A DNA stretch of 8,043 bases from an uncultured Collinsella sp. (lineage in GTDB: Bacteria; Actinomycetota; Coriobacteriia; Coriobacteriales; Coriobacteriaceae): positions 1-8,043 of the forward strand of contig CABQLM010000075.1 in NCBI GenBank assembly GCA_902465105.1, given 5' to 3'. A program made the position numbers and the translations under genes. Positions 1-5,832 of this stretch are shown here, piece after piece (positions within the stretch are counted from its first letter, which is position 1; each line of letters begins with the position of its first letter). The notes beneath the pieces are model-generated. The model did no database searches and was not told the origin of the DNA. It worked only from the letters and a program-made list of their open reading frames with translations.

Positions 1-13
1 CGGACTCCGTTCC

Positions 14-36
14 GGACCTCAACGGTCCAACTTTTT
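14..36 (+). terminator. Weak terminator-like hairpin with T run
   Basis: A 5-bp stem GGACC/GGTCC (14-18 with 24-28) with a 5-nt loop is followed after three bases by five Ts (32-36). It could end a + strand transcript entering from the left edge. The stem is short, and the gene it would serve lies outside the window, so this is a weak call. Confidence 0.22.
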
Positions 37-59
37 GTCCGCAGTCCCGAGGCTCATAA

Positions 60-141
60 GGAAAGCGCATCCCGTTTCGAACACGGATTTCGGGCCGAGC
101 TTTCCGGTGGACGCCCTTGCGGAAACTGCATCCCGTTTTGA
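60..141 (+). repeat. Two-copy direct repeat, 61-nt spacing
   Basis: A 21-nt unit occurs at 60-80 and again at 121-141 with three mismatches. Both copies share GGAAA followed by GCATCCCGTTT and end in GA. The spacing of 61 nt is not a multiple of three, so the copies cannot encode the same peptide in one frame. This argues against an internal protein repeat. The first copy starts a small inverted repeat (GGAAAGC 60-66 with GCTTTCC 99-105). The second runs into a GTTTT/AAAAC hairpin (about 135-151). The function is unknown. It may be a remnant of a dispersed intergenic repeat. Confidence 0.45.
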
Positions 142-320
142 GCGTAAAACCGAGGTGCGGCTTATGCCGACAGTTCGTTCCGGGCTAGCTCTTGAGCCGC
201 GCCCATTCGCGCGGGCCGTAGATTGCGATGCGCTTGCTGGGCATGCGTTTCGGCATTCATCATCCATGAAGGATGAGTATGTACCTTCACAGGTTCTTCA
301 CGAGTTGGCTGGAATCGGGG

Positions 321-376
321 CATTTTTAAAAAAGTCATTTTTAAGACTTGCGCCATTGCGATATTTCCCGTATATT
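321..376 (+). promoter_or_regulatory. Promoter of the tRNA-Gln/tRNA-Glu operon
   Basis: A sigma-70-type pair is visible: TTGCGC (348-353) and TATATT (371-376), separated by exactly 17 nt. The predicted transcription start lies near 383, which leaves a leader of roughly 40 nt before tRNA-Gln. Just upstream, 321-344 is strongly AT-rich, with two copies of CATTTTTAA and the stretch TTTTTAAAAAA. It sits where an UP element would contact the RNA polymerase alpha subunits, as is common for stable-RNA promoters. A small dyad AAGTC/GACTT (332-336 with 345-349) overlaps the -35 box. The position and spacing fit well, but no experiment supports the call. Confidence 0.55.
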
Positions 377-420
377 TCTTTCTTGCGCAAAGGCACAGCC
401 GAGCGCAGCGATGCAGTCAT

Positions 421-494
421 TGGGATGTCGTCTAATGGCAGGACAGCGGATTCTGGTTCCGTCAATGGGGGTTCGACTCCCTCCATCCCAGCCA
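421..494 (+). tRNA. tRNA-Gln, anticodon CTG
   Basis: The 74-nt sequence folds as a complete cloverleaf. The acceptor arms TGGGATG and CATCCCA pair perfectly, and the D arm is GTC...GAC. The anticodon stem GCGGA/TCCGT encloses the loop TTCTGGT, so the anticodon is CTG (reads CAG, glutamine). The variable loop is CAAT, and the T arm GGGGG/CCCTC carries the TTCGACT loop. The discriminator is G, and CCA is encoded in the DNA (492-494). C at position 34 limits this isoacceptor to CAG, so another gene elsewhere must read CAA. It is the first gene of a two-tRNA transcript, 17 nt upstream of tRNA-Glu. Confidence 0.95.
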
Positions 495-511
495 TTGCAT
501 TTGCTACATAT

Positions 512-588
512 GGCCCGTTCGTCTAGCGGTTTAGGACGCCGCCCTCTCAAGGCGGAGATCACCAGTTCGAATCTGGTACGGGCTACCA
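512..588 (+). tRNA. tRNA-Glu, anticodon CTC
   Basis: The 77-nt sequence folds as a cloverleaf. The acceptor arms are GGCCCGT/ACGGGCT, with a G-U first pair. The anticodon stem CCGCC/GGCGG encloses the loop CTCTCAA, which gives anticodon CTC (reads GAG, glutamate). The variable loop is AGATC, and the T arm ACCAG/CTGGT has loop TTCGAAT. The discriminator is A, followed by an encoded CCA (586-588). It is evidently co-transcribed with the upstream tRNA-Gln, and a strong terminator begins 12 nt after its end. Like its partner it is a C34 isoacceptor with restricted wobble. Confidence 0.95.
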
Positions 589-599
589 TGTTTTAGATA

Positions 600-630
600 C
601 CCGGTCTTTCATTAGAAGGCCGGGTTTTTT
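600..630 (+). terminator. Intrinsic terminator of the tRNA operon
   Basis: The arms CCCGGTCTT (600-608) and AAGGCCGGG (616-624) form a 9-bp stem with one G-U pair and a 7-nt loop. Six Ts follow immediately (625-630). It starts 12 nt after the CCA of tRNA-Glu and separates the tRNA operon from the next gene. Confidence 0.88.
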
Positions 631-676
631 ATTGCAAGTGGTCTGGTCTGTTAATCCCATTTGCTCATAGCTTTCC

Positions 677-705
677 GTTTTGCTCATCTCTCATACGGGT
701 ACAAT
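677..705 (+). promoter_or_regulatory. Candidate promoter for the UPF0104 membrane protein gene
   Basis: TACAAT (700-705) matches the -10 consensus at five of six bases. It would give a transcript start near 712 and a leader of about 27 nt before the ATG at 739. The -35 region is poor: GTTTTG at 677-682 has the right 17-nt spacing but little resemblance to TTGACA. The tRNA terminator at 600-630 implies that the gene needs its own promoter, which supports the call. Confidence 0.38.
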
Positions 706-738
706 AGGCCAGATACTTAGACGGTTAAAAGGAGCCTC

Positions 739-2031
739 ATGACGGAGTCCTCTCAGCATGCGCCCAAGCCTCAGGTCGAGGTTTCTGGCGGCGATGACAA
801 CAAGAGCGCGCGTCGCGGCGCCATCTTCATCGGCGTTGTGCTGATCGGCTATATCGTCTATCTGGTCGTTACCGGGCAGATGGGGCAGTTTTGGGCCGCT
901 ATGTCCAGCGTTCAGATGCCTTGGCTTTTCGCTGCATGCTTTTGCATGTTTTTGTATCTCGTATTTGGCATCGTGGCGTACGCGATCGCCGTTTGGCTCG
1001 ACCCCGATTCGCCCGTCGGCATCCGCGACCTCATTTCGGTCGAGGCGAGTGGAATCTTCTTTGGCAACCTGACGCCCATGATGATGGGCTCTACGCCTGC
1101 CCAGATTTATCGCCTGACCAAAGCCGGACAAAATGTGGGCGAAGCGGGTGCCACGCAGTTCACCCGCTTTATCGTGTACCAGTTTGGTTTGGTGGCATGG
1201 GGTGCCATTCTGCTGCTCGCCCGCATGCCGTTTTTCGCCGAGCGCTATGGCGACATGACGCTGCTGTGCGTCTTTAGTTTTGGTGGCCACTGCTGCATCC
1301 TGCTCGGTATCTTTGCCGTGGCGTTGATGCCCAAGACCGTCACACGCGTCGCACATTGCATTATCAACTGGCTCGAGCGCATGGGTGTTTCCGCCACTAA
1401 GATCGAGGGCTGGCGTACCTTTGTCGATGGCGAGATCTACTCGTTCTCTGAGAAATTCAAACTCTCTGCCGGCCATTTTTCATCCATGTTGCTCACGGTC
1501 GTCATCACTATGCTTCAGCTGGCGTTTTTCTACCTGGTTCCCTACTTTTTGATGCTTGCCTTCGGTCAACACGATGTCGACTTTTTCTCGGTCATGGCCG
1601 CAAGTGCCTTTGTTCAGCTGCTGAGCTCCGCTGTTCCGCTGCCCGGTGGCACTGGTGGTGCCGAGGGCGGCTTCGCGCTGTTCCTAGGACACTTTTTTGG
1701 CACGGCATCGACTGCCGGCTATCTGCTGTGGCGTCTGATCACCTTTATCGCGCCGACCATTTTGGCCGCGCCTTTGCTGGGCCTTAAGAGCGCTCACAAC
1801 GAGAGTATCCATGCGCGCTGGGACCGTGTGATGCGCAAGCTCGGACGCACGCCTCAGAAGCCTTCTGCGCCTGTTAAGGCACATCCTGCGTGCCAGGTTA
1901 CCGTGGACCCCAATCAACGTGCTCAAAAGGCTGCTGTGGCCTCTATACCGGTACGGAAGACCTACGTTCGTCAGACTGTCGACGGTATCCGCGTTTCCCC
2001 CGCGGCACTCAATAAAAAGAAGCGGCCCTAG
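739..2031 (+). CDS. UPF0104/YbhN-family integral membrane protein (lysylphosphatidylglycerol flippase-like)
   Basis: This 430-residue polytopic membrane protein resembles the transmembrane half of MprF-type lysylphosphatidylglycerol synthase/flippases and the YbhN (UPF0104) family. Hydrophobic segments lie near residues 27-46, 61-87, 142-162, 172-197, 247-276, 282-300 and 325-349. The family signature is clear: a P-x-PGGTGGAEGG loop at 300-311 and an earlier N-x-TPMMMGS-x-PAQ segment at 110-122. There is no soluble C-terminal aminoacyl-transferase domain, so it is not a complete MprF. The N-terminal 25 residues are polar, and the last ~75 residues form a basic, proline- and alanine-rich cytoplasmic-looking tail. 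AAGGAG (729-734) stands 4 nt before the ATG and fixes the start. The related flippases move lipids between membrane leaflets. The substrate here is unknown. No clear terminator follows it, so some readthrough into the TetR gene is possible. Confidence 0.82.
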   Translation: MTESSQHAPKPQVEVSGGDDNKSARRGAIFIGVVLIGYIVYLVVTGQMGQFWAAMSSVQMPWLFAACFCMFLYLVFGIVAYAIAVWLDPDSPVGIRDLISVEASGIFFGNLTPMMMGSTPAQIYRLTKAGQNVGEAGATQFTRFIVYQFGLVAWGAILLLARMPFFAERYGDMTLLCVFSFGGHCCILLGIFAVALMPKTVTRVAHCIINWLERMGVSATKIEGWRTFVDGEIYSFSEKFKLSAGHFSSMLLTVVITMLQLAFFYLVPYFLMLAFGQHDVDFFSVMAASAFVQLLSSAVPLPGGTGGAEGGFALFLGHFFGTASTAGYLLWRLITFIAPTILAAPLLGLKSAHNESIHARWDRVMRKLGRTPQKPSAPVKAHPACQVTVDPNQRAQKAAVASIPVRKTYVRQTVDGIRVSPAALNKKKRP

Positions 2032-2066
2032 AGCTCTGTCGGCGAGACGTGCGTTCTTAATGATGC

Positions 2067-2096
2067 TCGTCATTGTTATGCGAGATGTAGGATAAT
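2067..2096 (+). promoter_or_regulatory. Candidate promoter for the TetR-family gene
   Basis: GATAAT (2091-2096) matches the -10 consensus at five of six bases. TCGTCA (2067-2072), 18 nt upstream, matches TTGACA at four of six. A start near 2103 would leave a leader of about 65 nt that contains the dyad at 2111-2142. Both boxes are imperfect, so this is a tentative call. Confidence 0.3.
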
Positions 2097-2110
2097 CCTC
2101 TTACGTTGAT

Positions 2111-2142
2111 TATCTCCCACTTGTACATGAGTGATAGGTGGG
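2111..2142. promoter_or_regulatory. Dyad in the TetR leader, possible operator
   Basis: Two overlapping dyads lie 26-57 nt before the TetR start codon. One pairs TATC-tcc-CACT (2111-2121) with AGTGATA (2130-2136) around TGTACATG. The other pairs CCCAC (2116-2120) with GTGGG (2138-2142). TetR-family proteins often bind such dyads near their own promoter. Autoregulation is inferred from position only, and the symmetry is imperfect. Confidence 0.27.
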
Positions 2143-2167
2143 CAGTTGATATGAAGGGGACACGTCT

Positions 2168-2779
2168 ATGGCTACCACCAAACCGCGCCTTGACCGCCGT
2201 ATCGTCCGCAGTCGCAATGCGATTCTTTCGGCGTTTGAGCGACTGCTCATGGATAAGCCCCTGGCCGATATTACGGTGAGCGCCATCGCGCGCGAGGCAA
2301 ACGTCGACCGCAAGACCTTTTATGTGCACTTTGGCACGGTCGATGGATTGCTCGACGCCATTGCCGTCGATGTGGTCGAGATGATCGTCGATTCGGTCGA
2401 GAGGACGCTTTCCTCCATGGGTGGCGACACCAACGAGCGTGCACTTGGCGCTGCGGCGTCCTTTTTCAAGACCGTTAACGAGGCGCTGTGCAATAACCTG
2501 GTGCTCAATCGCCAGTTGATTGAAAACATTCCGCTCGACGACTTTATGGCTCGCCTGCGCGTGCCGCTCGAGCACGAGATCGCTGAGCGCGATCTGCTGC
2601 CCGAGGGTCTAAAGGACGAGTTGTTCGATTACTACCTGGCGTTTCTGCTGTCCGGCATTATCGGCATCTATCGCACGTGGGCATTGTCCGATGGCTCGGT
2701 TCCCATCGAGCGCGTCTCGGCGGTCGCCAACGATCTGACGCTCAACGGCCTATCAAGTCTGGAGTCTCGATTGGATTAG
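2168..2779 (+). CDS. TetR/AcrR-family transcriptional regulator
   Basis: The 203-residue protein has the standard size and layout of a TetR-family repressor. The N-terminal DNA-binding domain spans roughly residues 10-65. Its helix-turn-helix reads ITVSAIAREANVDRKTFYVH (residues 35-54), followed by the usual F-G-T-V-D-G-LL segment. The rest is a helical ligand-binding and dimerisation domain. Its end (about residues 155-190, with FLLSGIIGIYRTW) resembles the C-terminal domain of DhaS-like TetR proteins. AAGGGGA (2154-2160), 7 nt before the ATG, supports the start. The gene follows the membrane protein gene by 136 nt on the same strand and converges on the radical SAM gene. Ligand and targets cannot be read from the sequence. 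Candidates are itself, the upstream membrane protein gene and the radical SAM gene. Confidence 0.9.
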   Translation: MATTKPRLDRRIVRSRNAILSAFERLLMDKPLADITVSAIAREANVDRKTFYVHFGTVDGLLDAIAVDVVEMIVDSVERTLSSMGGDTNERALGAAASFFKTVNEALCNNLVLNRQLIENIPLDDFMARLRVPLEHEIAERDLLPEGLKDELFDYYLAFLLSGIIGIYRTWALSDGSVPIERVSAVANDLTLNGLSSLESRLD

Positions 2780-2808
2780 ACCAACTGTTGGCAACTTACC
2801 CCAATCGA
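2767..2808. repeat. Nested inverted repeat across the TetR stop codon
   Basis: TCGATTGG (2767-2774) pairs perfectly with CCAATCGA (2801-2808). Between them sits the palindrome CCAAC-T-GTTGG (2781-2791). The outer stem starts inside the last codons of the TetR gene, so its mRNA could fold at the 3' end. No T run follows, so it is not a standard intrinsic terminator. It directly abuts the next palindromic element (2809-2891). Confidence 0.5.
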
Positions 2809-2891
2809 CCCCTAAATGACTTGCGGTGAAATAGTGTCTGTTTTTGCTGGTAGAAGACATGGTCAGCCCCTATCTCATCGCAACTTAGGGG
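2809..2891 (+). repeat. Palindromic intergenic element, copy 1 (REP/MITE-like)
   Basis: The left arm (2821-2840, starting TTGCGGTGAAATAG) and right arm (2864-2885, ending TCGCAACTT) form a long imperfect inverted repeat. A CCCCTAA/TTAGGGG pair (2809-2815 with 2885-2891) extends it outward. The central 67 nt (2821-2887) align without gaps to the element at 4536-4602 read on the opposite strand, by hand count at 51 of 67 positions. The match includes the non-palindromic loop motif CTGTTT-x-TGCTG. That loop similarity means the two are copies of one oriented element, not two independent hairpins. I saw no target-site duplication. The copy lies between the TetR stop and the terminator at 2908. 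Confidence 0.75.
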
Positions 2892-2907
2892 ATATATGCC
2901 ATAGATG

Positions 2908-2948
2908 GTGCGGGCGCCCTAAAATACCTTGGGGCGCCCGCACTTTTT
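2908..2948 (+). terminator. Strong intrinsic terminator downstream of the TetR gene
   Basis: A perfect 12-bp GC-rich stem, GTGCGGGCGCCC (2908-2919) with GGGCGCCCGCAC (2932-2943), has a 12-nt loop and is followed by five Ts (2944-2948). It is oriented to stop + strand transcription coming from the TetR gene. The same stem lies about 25 nt past the stop of the - strand radical SAM gene. On that strand no U-rich tail follows, so termination there would be weaker. Confidence 0.87.
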
Positions 2949-2968
2949 ATTCTATCGATGATGGGGTA

Positions 2969-4402
2969 CTAGCAGTTTGATTTAAGCTTGCGGCCCTGCT
3001 TTTCAAACTTGTGCATATCGCTATCGGCCATGCCCTGTGTCATATCGTCATGGCGCTTGGTGTAGAGCGGATCTTTGGGGTCGTTCCAAATGCGCTCTGC
3101 CACGGATGACCAAGCTTTTGCGGCGGTACTGGTCTTCTCGCGCAGTTGTTCGGGAGATTCCTTCTCTACCAGGTCGGTGCTCATGGCGCCTGCCTCGGCG
3201 ACCATTTTGGGCAGTACATCGGGGTTCTCGAGCATGGGGCAAGGCTTGAGGTAGTTGTCGTTAAAAGGCTGGCCTTCGTAATACTTCATAAAGAGGGGAG
3301 AGCGAAGTGCGTCGAGCAGGCTTACGTCGTGGATATTGGCATTGGAGTAGTGAATGAATACGCACGGCTCCACGTCTCCCGCCGCGTTGATATGTAGGTA
3401 GCGTCGCCCGCCGGCGATGCAGCCGCCCACGAACTCACCGTCATTTTGGAAGTCGAGGGTAAAGAGCGGCTTTTTCTCGCGCATCTCGCGAATAAAACGG
3501 TACATGTGTTCGCGCTGCTCAGGCGTGGGCATAAGCTCGTTGGTTGCACTGCGGCCGACCGGCATAAAGTAGAAATACCAGCAGAAGAGGGCTCCCTCGC
3601 GTATCATCCAGTCCATATTTTCCTCGGTGGCGACAGTATCGGCGTTGGCGCTGGTCCAGCAGGTCGAGATACCAAACGGCAGATTTCGCTCACGCAGGAG
3701 TTTCATGGCGTGTTCGATCTTTTCGTATGTGCCCTTGCCGCGGCGGGCATCGGTGGTGTGCTCGTTGCCCTCGGCGCTGATGGCAGGGACAAAGTTTGCA
3801 ACGCGGATCATATCGTCACAGAACGCCTCGTCGATAAGCGTGGAGTTAGTGAAGCAGAGAAACACGCAGTCCTGATGCTTTTCGCAAATTCTGATCAGGT
3901 CGTGCTTGCGGACGAGTGGCTCGCCGCCGGTATAGATGTAGATGTGCGTGCCGAGTTCTTTGCCCTGTGTGACGATGGAATCGATGTCATCGAAGGATAG
4001 ATTTTGCTTATAGCCATACTCGGCGGCCCAGCAGCCCGTGCAATGCAGGTTGCAGGCACTTGTAGGGTCGAGCAGGATGGCCCACGGAATATTGCACTGG
4101 TATTTCTCGCGGTTCTTTTCTTGCTGTGGCCAGGCGAGCAGGTTACCGTCGACAATGAGCGCTTTGAGCAACTTGGTGCGCATTTTGGGATTGAGGCTAA
4201 AGATGCGCATGATCAAGTCATACCAATTGCCGCGGCTCTTGACGACGTTGGTGAACGCCTCGCGTTGCACGGGAAATACGCGGCCGGGGACCAGCTTGTT
4301 CACGAGATCCATGATTTTGTCGATGTTTTCTTGCGGGTTGTCGTTGAGATGATCGATAAGTTTGTTGAGCGCTGCACGCTCCGCTGACTGTGTAAGCGAC
4401 AT
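2969..4402 (-). CDS. Radical SAM protein with partial SPASM/twitch-like C-terminus, substrate unknown
   Basis: A protein of about 477 residues that should bind a [4Fe-4S] cluster and cleave S-adenosylmethionine. The CxxxCxxC motif reads CNLHCTGC (residues 117-124 from the chosen start). The SAM-binding GGEP follows at about 159-162. About 105 helical residues precede the barrel. A further cysteine (about 328) and a G-x4-C (about 342-347) recall SPASM/twitch auxiliary-cluster domains. Only one more conserved-looking Cys (about 388) follows, so the full seven-Cys SPASM pattern is absent. An acidic/basic tail ends the protein. The ATG at 4402 is preferred because GAAAGG lies 8 nt upstream; the in-frame ATG at 4408 would sit only 2 nt from it. 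TATTAT (4435-4440) is a possible -10 with a poor -35. I recall similar proteins in gut Firmicutes and Actinobacteria without an assigned reaction. No precursor peptide is visible nearby. Confidence 0.88.
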   Translation of the reverse strand: MSLTQSAERAALNKLIDHLNDNPQENIDKIMDLVNKLVPGRVFPVQREAFTNVVKSRGNWYDLIMRIFSLNPKMRTKLLKALIVDGNLLAWPQQEKNREKYQCNIPWAILLDPTSACNLHCTGCWAAEYGYKQNLSFDDIDSIVTQGKELGTHIYIYTGGEPLVRKHDLIRICEKHQDCVFLCFTNSTLIDEAFCDDMIRVANFVPAISAEGNEHTTDARRGKGTYEKIEHAMKLLRERNLPFGISTCWTSANADTVATEENMDWMIREGALFCWYFYFMPVGRSATNELMPTPEQREHMYRFIREMREKKPLFTLDFQNDGEFVGGCIAGGRRYLHINAAGDVEPCVFIHYSNANIHDVSLLDALRSPLFMKYYEGQPFNDNYLKPCPMLENPDVLPKMVAEAGAMSTDLVEKESPEQLREKTSTAAKAWSSVAERIWNDPKDPLYTKRHDDMTQGMADSDMHKFEKQGRKLKSNC

Positions 4403-4535
4403 GGGCATATCCTTTCACGTGTGCTTTGTGTGTGATAATACCCATATGTGGAATTAAAAACGTGTAAAGAATCCCTATTGTGTCTATTCAACGAATCAAT
4501 TTGATTTGGGGTGAAGCGTTATACCAGACGCTCTC

Positions 4536-4606
4536 TAAGTTGCGGTGAAATAGGGTTAGATATAGCCTATTAACAGCATAAACAGTCCCTATTTCACCGC
4601 AACTTA
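4536..4606 (-). repeat. Palindromic intergenic element, copy 2 (REP/MITE-like)
   Basis: A perfect 20-bp inverted repeat, TAAGTTGCGGTGAAATAGGG (4536-4555) and its exact complement (4587-4606), surrounds a 31-nt loop. Read on the - strand, 4602-4536 aligns without gaps to copy 1 at 2821-2887. Its arms are intact while those of copy 1 carry several mismatches, so this may be the younger or better maintained copy. It begins 12 nt after the stop codon of the ABC permease gene and would form a long hairpin at the 3' end of the exporter transcript. No U run follows on the - strand, so it is not a classical terminator. It could still stabilise mRNA or mark the operon end. Confidence 0.85.
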
Positions 4607-4617
4607 TTGGTGCTGGC

Positions 4618-5832
4618 TTACTGGTAGCGGAGGCACTCGACTGGATCGAGCTTTGCGGCGCGGCGGGCGGGGTAGAAGCCAAAGATCACGCCGATGCCGA
4701 CCGATACGGCAAACGCGATCAGCACGGTCGTTATGGAGAAGCTCGGCGTAATCGACCCGGTTGCTCCAAACTCGCTCATAATGCCCGAGTTGGTGGCAAA
4801 GAACGTGAGCCCCCAGGCCAGCAGATAGCCAATCACGACACCCAAAATGCCACCGGTGATGCACAGCGCCGAGGATTCGGCCAAAAACTGGGCGGTGATA
4901 TCGCGTCGGCTTGCGCCCAGGGCGCGGCGAATGCCAATTTCGCGGATGCGCTCCGTCACGTTGGTGAGCATCATGTTCATAATACCGATTCCGCCCACAA
5001 GCAGCGAAATGCCGGCAACCGCGCCCATGATGAGCGAGAAGGCGCCCATAAAGGAGTTGAGGGCGTCGATAGCGCTCTTCATGGAGCTTGCCGACACGCT
5101 CTCGTACTCGTCGTCCTCCGAGATGCCCTTCATGCTTCGCACTTTGGACTCGATTGTCTTGCAGAGCTCGTCCATATCGGTGCCCTCGGCGGCGAGCGCC
5201 GTCACGCTGGGAAACGACGGATTGTCATCACCGTAGAGCTCGGAGATCGTTGCTCGTGGCATGTACAGGCTCAGCGAACCCATGGAGTCGTTTCCGCCAT
5301 CGATAACGCCGACGATCTGCACGTCTCCGCTCGAGACCTTGATGGTCTTGCCGATCGCGTCCTGTTCATTGCCGTACAGCTGCTCGGCGCCGCCGCGGCC
5401 GATGAGCGCTACGCGCGCGCCGGATTTTGACTCGATGTCGTTATAGGTGCGACCGGCCACGATCTTGCTGGCGCCCACGGCGTCGAGCATCTCGCTATCG
5501 ACGCCCTGGGCCATGACGGTATAGCTTTTATCTCCAACTTTGTACTCGGAATAGGCGCTGTCGACGATGCCGATTTGCTCGATTTGCGGCACCATCTTGC
5601 GCAGTTTCTCGACGTCCGAATCGGTGAGCTCTTGGGACGAGTAGATCTGCACCATGCGAGCTGCGTTGAGGCCCAGACTGTTGACCAGGCTGTTTTGAAT
5701 GCCGCCGATGAGCGAGGTCATGGCTATGACCGAGGCGATGCCAATGACGATACCCAGGATGGTGAGCAGGCTGCGCCCCTTGTTGGCCTCGAGCGAGTGC
5801 AGGGCTTCTTGAACAAGATCGCGGGTGCTCAT
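4618..5832 (-). CDS. MacB/FtsX-type ABC transporter permease
   Basis: This 404-residue permease belongs to the MacB/YknZ type (MacB periplasmic core plus FtsX domain) and acts in the cytoplasmic membrane. Membrane segment 1 lies near residues 21-43 ([18 protein letters not shown]). A long extracellular domain of about 210 residues follows. Three more segments lie near 262-286, 318-345 and 366-388. The family hallmark [20 protein letters not shown], continuing to [12 protein letters not shown], is at 277-308, where the coupling helix meets the ATPase. Length and topology match stand-alone permeases of about 400 residues; Gram-negative MacB fuses this part to the ATPase. Its ATG overlaps the ATPase stop as ATGA (5832-5829), with AAAGGAG 7 nt upstream, so it is translationally coupled. 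It is the last gene of the operon, and a palindromic element follows 12 nt after the stop. The exported substrate is unknown. Confidence 0.93.
   Translation of the reverse strand: MSTRDLVQEALHSLEANKGRSLLTILGIVIGIASVIAMTSLIGGIQNSLVNSLGLNAARMVQIYSSQELTDSDVEKLRKMVPQIEQIGIVDSAYSEYKVGDKSYTVMAQGVDSEMLDAVGASKIVAGRTYNDIESKSGARVALIGRGGAEQLYGNEQDAIGKTIKVSSGDVQIVGVIDGGNDSMGSLSLYMPRATISELYGDDNPSFPSVTALAAEGTDMDELCKTIESKVRSMKGISEDDEYESVSASSMKSAIDALNSFMGAFSLIMGAVAGISLLVGGIGIMNMMLTNVTERIREIGIRRALGASRRDITAQFLAESSALCITGGILGVVIGYLLAWGLTFFATNSGIMSEFGATGSITPSFSITTVLIAFAVSVGIGVIFGFYPARRAAKLDPVECLRYQ

Larger units (their letters stand above)
1..345. other. Intergenic stretch without a convincing gene
   Basis: No reading frame here has a good start, a ribosome binding site and a recognisable protein. 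The longest + frame begins at a TTG at 35 and runs through the tRNA-Gln gene, so it is not credible. The stretch does hold a weak terminator-like hairpin (14-36), a 21-nt direct repeat with 61-nt spacing (60-80 and 121-141) and several short hairpins. Examples are GGAAAGC/GCTTTCC (60-66 with 99-105), CGGC-TTAT-GCCG near 157-168 and TCATCC/GGATGA near 259-276. It may be decayed coding sequence, a repeat element or an untranslated RNA. I cannot decide between these from sequence alone. Confidence 0.5.

Noticed and set aside
35..526. Possible + strand gene starting at TTG 35
   Set aside because: It has no ribosome binding site, a weak start codon and a recognisable protein in no part. It also runs through the whole tRNA-Gln gene.
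298..596. Open reading frames on both strands across the two tRNA genes, including one reading RFELVISALRGRRPKPLDERA antisense to tRNA-Glu
   Set aside because: This peptide is the well-known spurious translation of the antisense of a tRNA-Glu gene. Both tRNAs fold completely and explain the sequence.
691..1476. Long - strand frame of 261 codons opposite the UPF0104 membrane protein gene
   Set aside because: Its composition (His, Arg, Asp and Gln rich, no recognisable domain) is typical of antisense frames in GC-rich genes. The + strand frame has a clear family match and a good ribosome binding site.
3446..4387. Several + strand frames opposite the radical SAM gene
   Set aside because: They are shadows of the radical SAM reading frame, with no domain or start signal of their own.
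4470..4486. TCCCTATT followed by CAAC nearby, resembling a third decayed arm of the palindromic element
   Set aside because: Only eight contiguous bases match and the spacing differs. Chance similarity in a short AT-rich segment cannot be excluded.
2809..4606. A true composite transposon carrying the radical SAM gene
   Set aside because: There is no transposase and no target-site duplication at either outer edge. The elements have diverged by about a quarter of positions, so recent joint transposition is not supported.
4409..4617. Search for a short precursor peptide gene between the exporter operon and the radical SAM gene, as in ribosomally made peptide clusters
   Set aside because: On the - strand, which I read for this, I found only a very short frame (MLLIGYI) and an overlapping out-of-frame start. 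Neither has a leader-like sequence or its own ribosome binding site. The palindromic element accounts for much of the gap.
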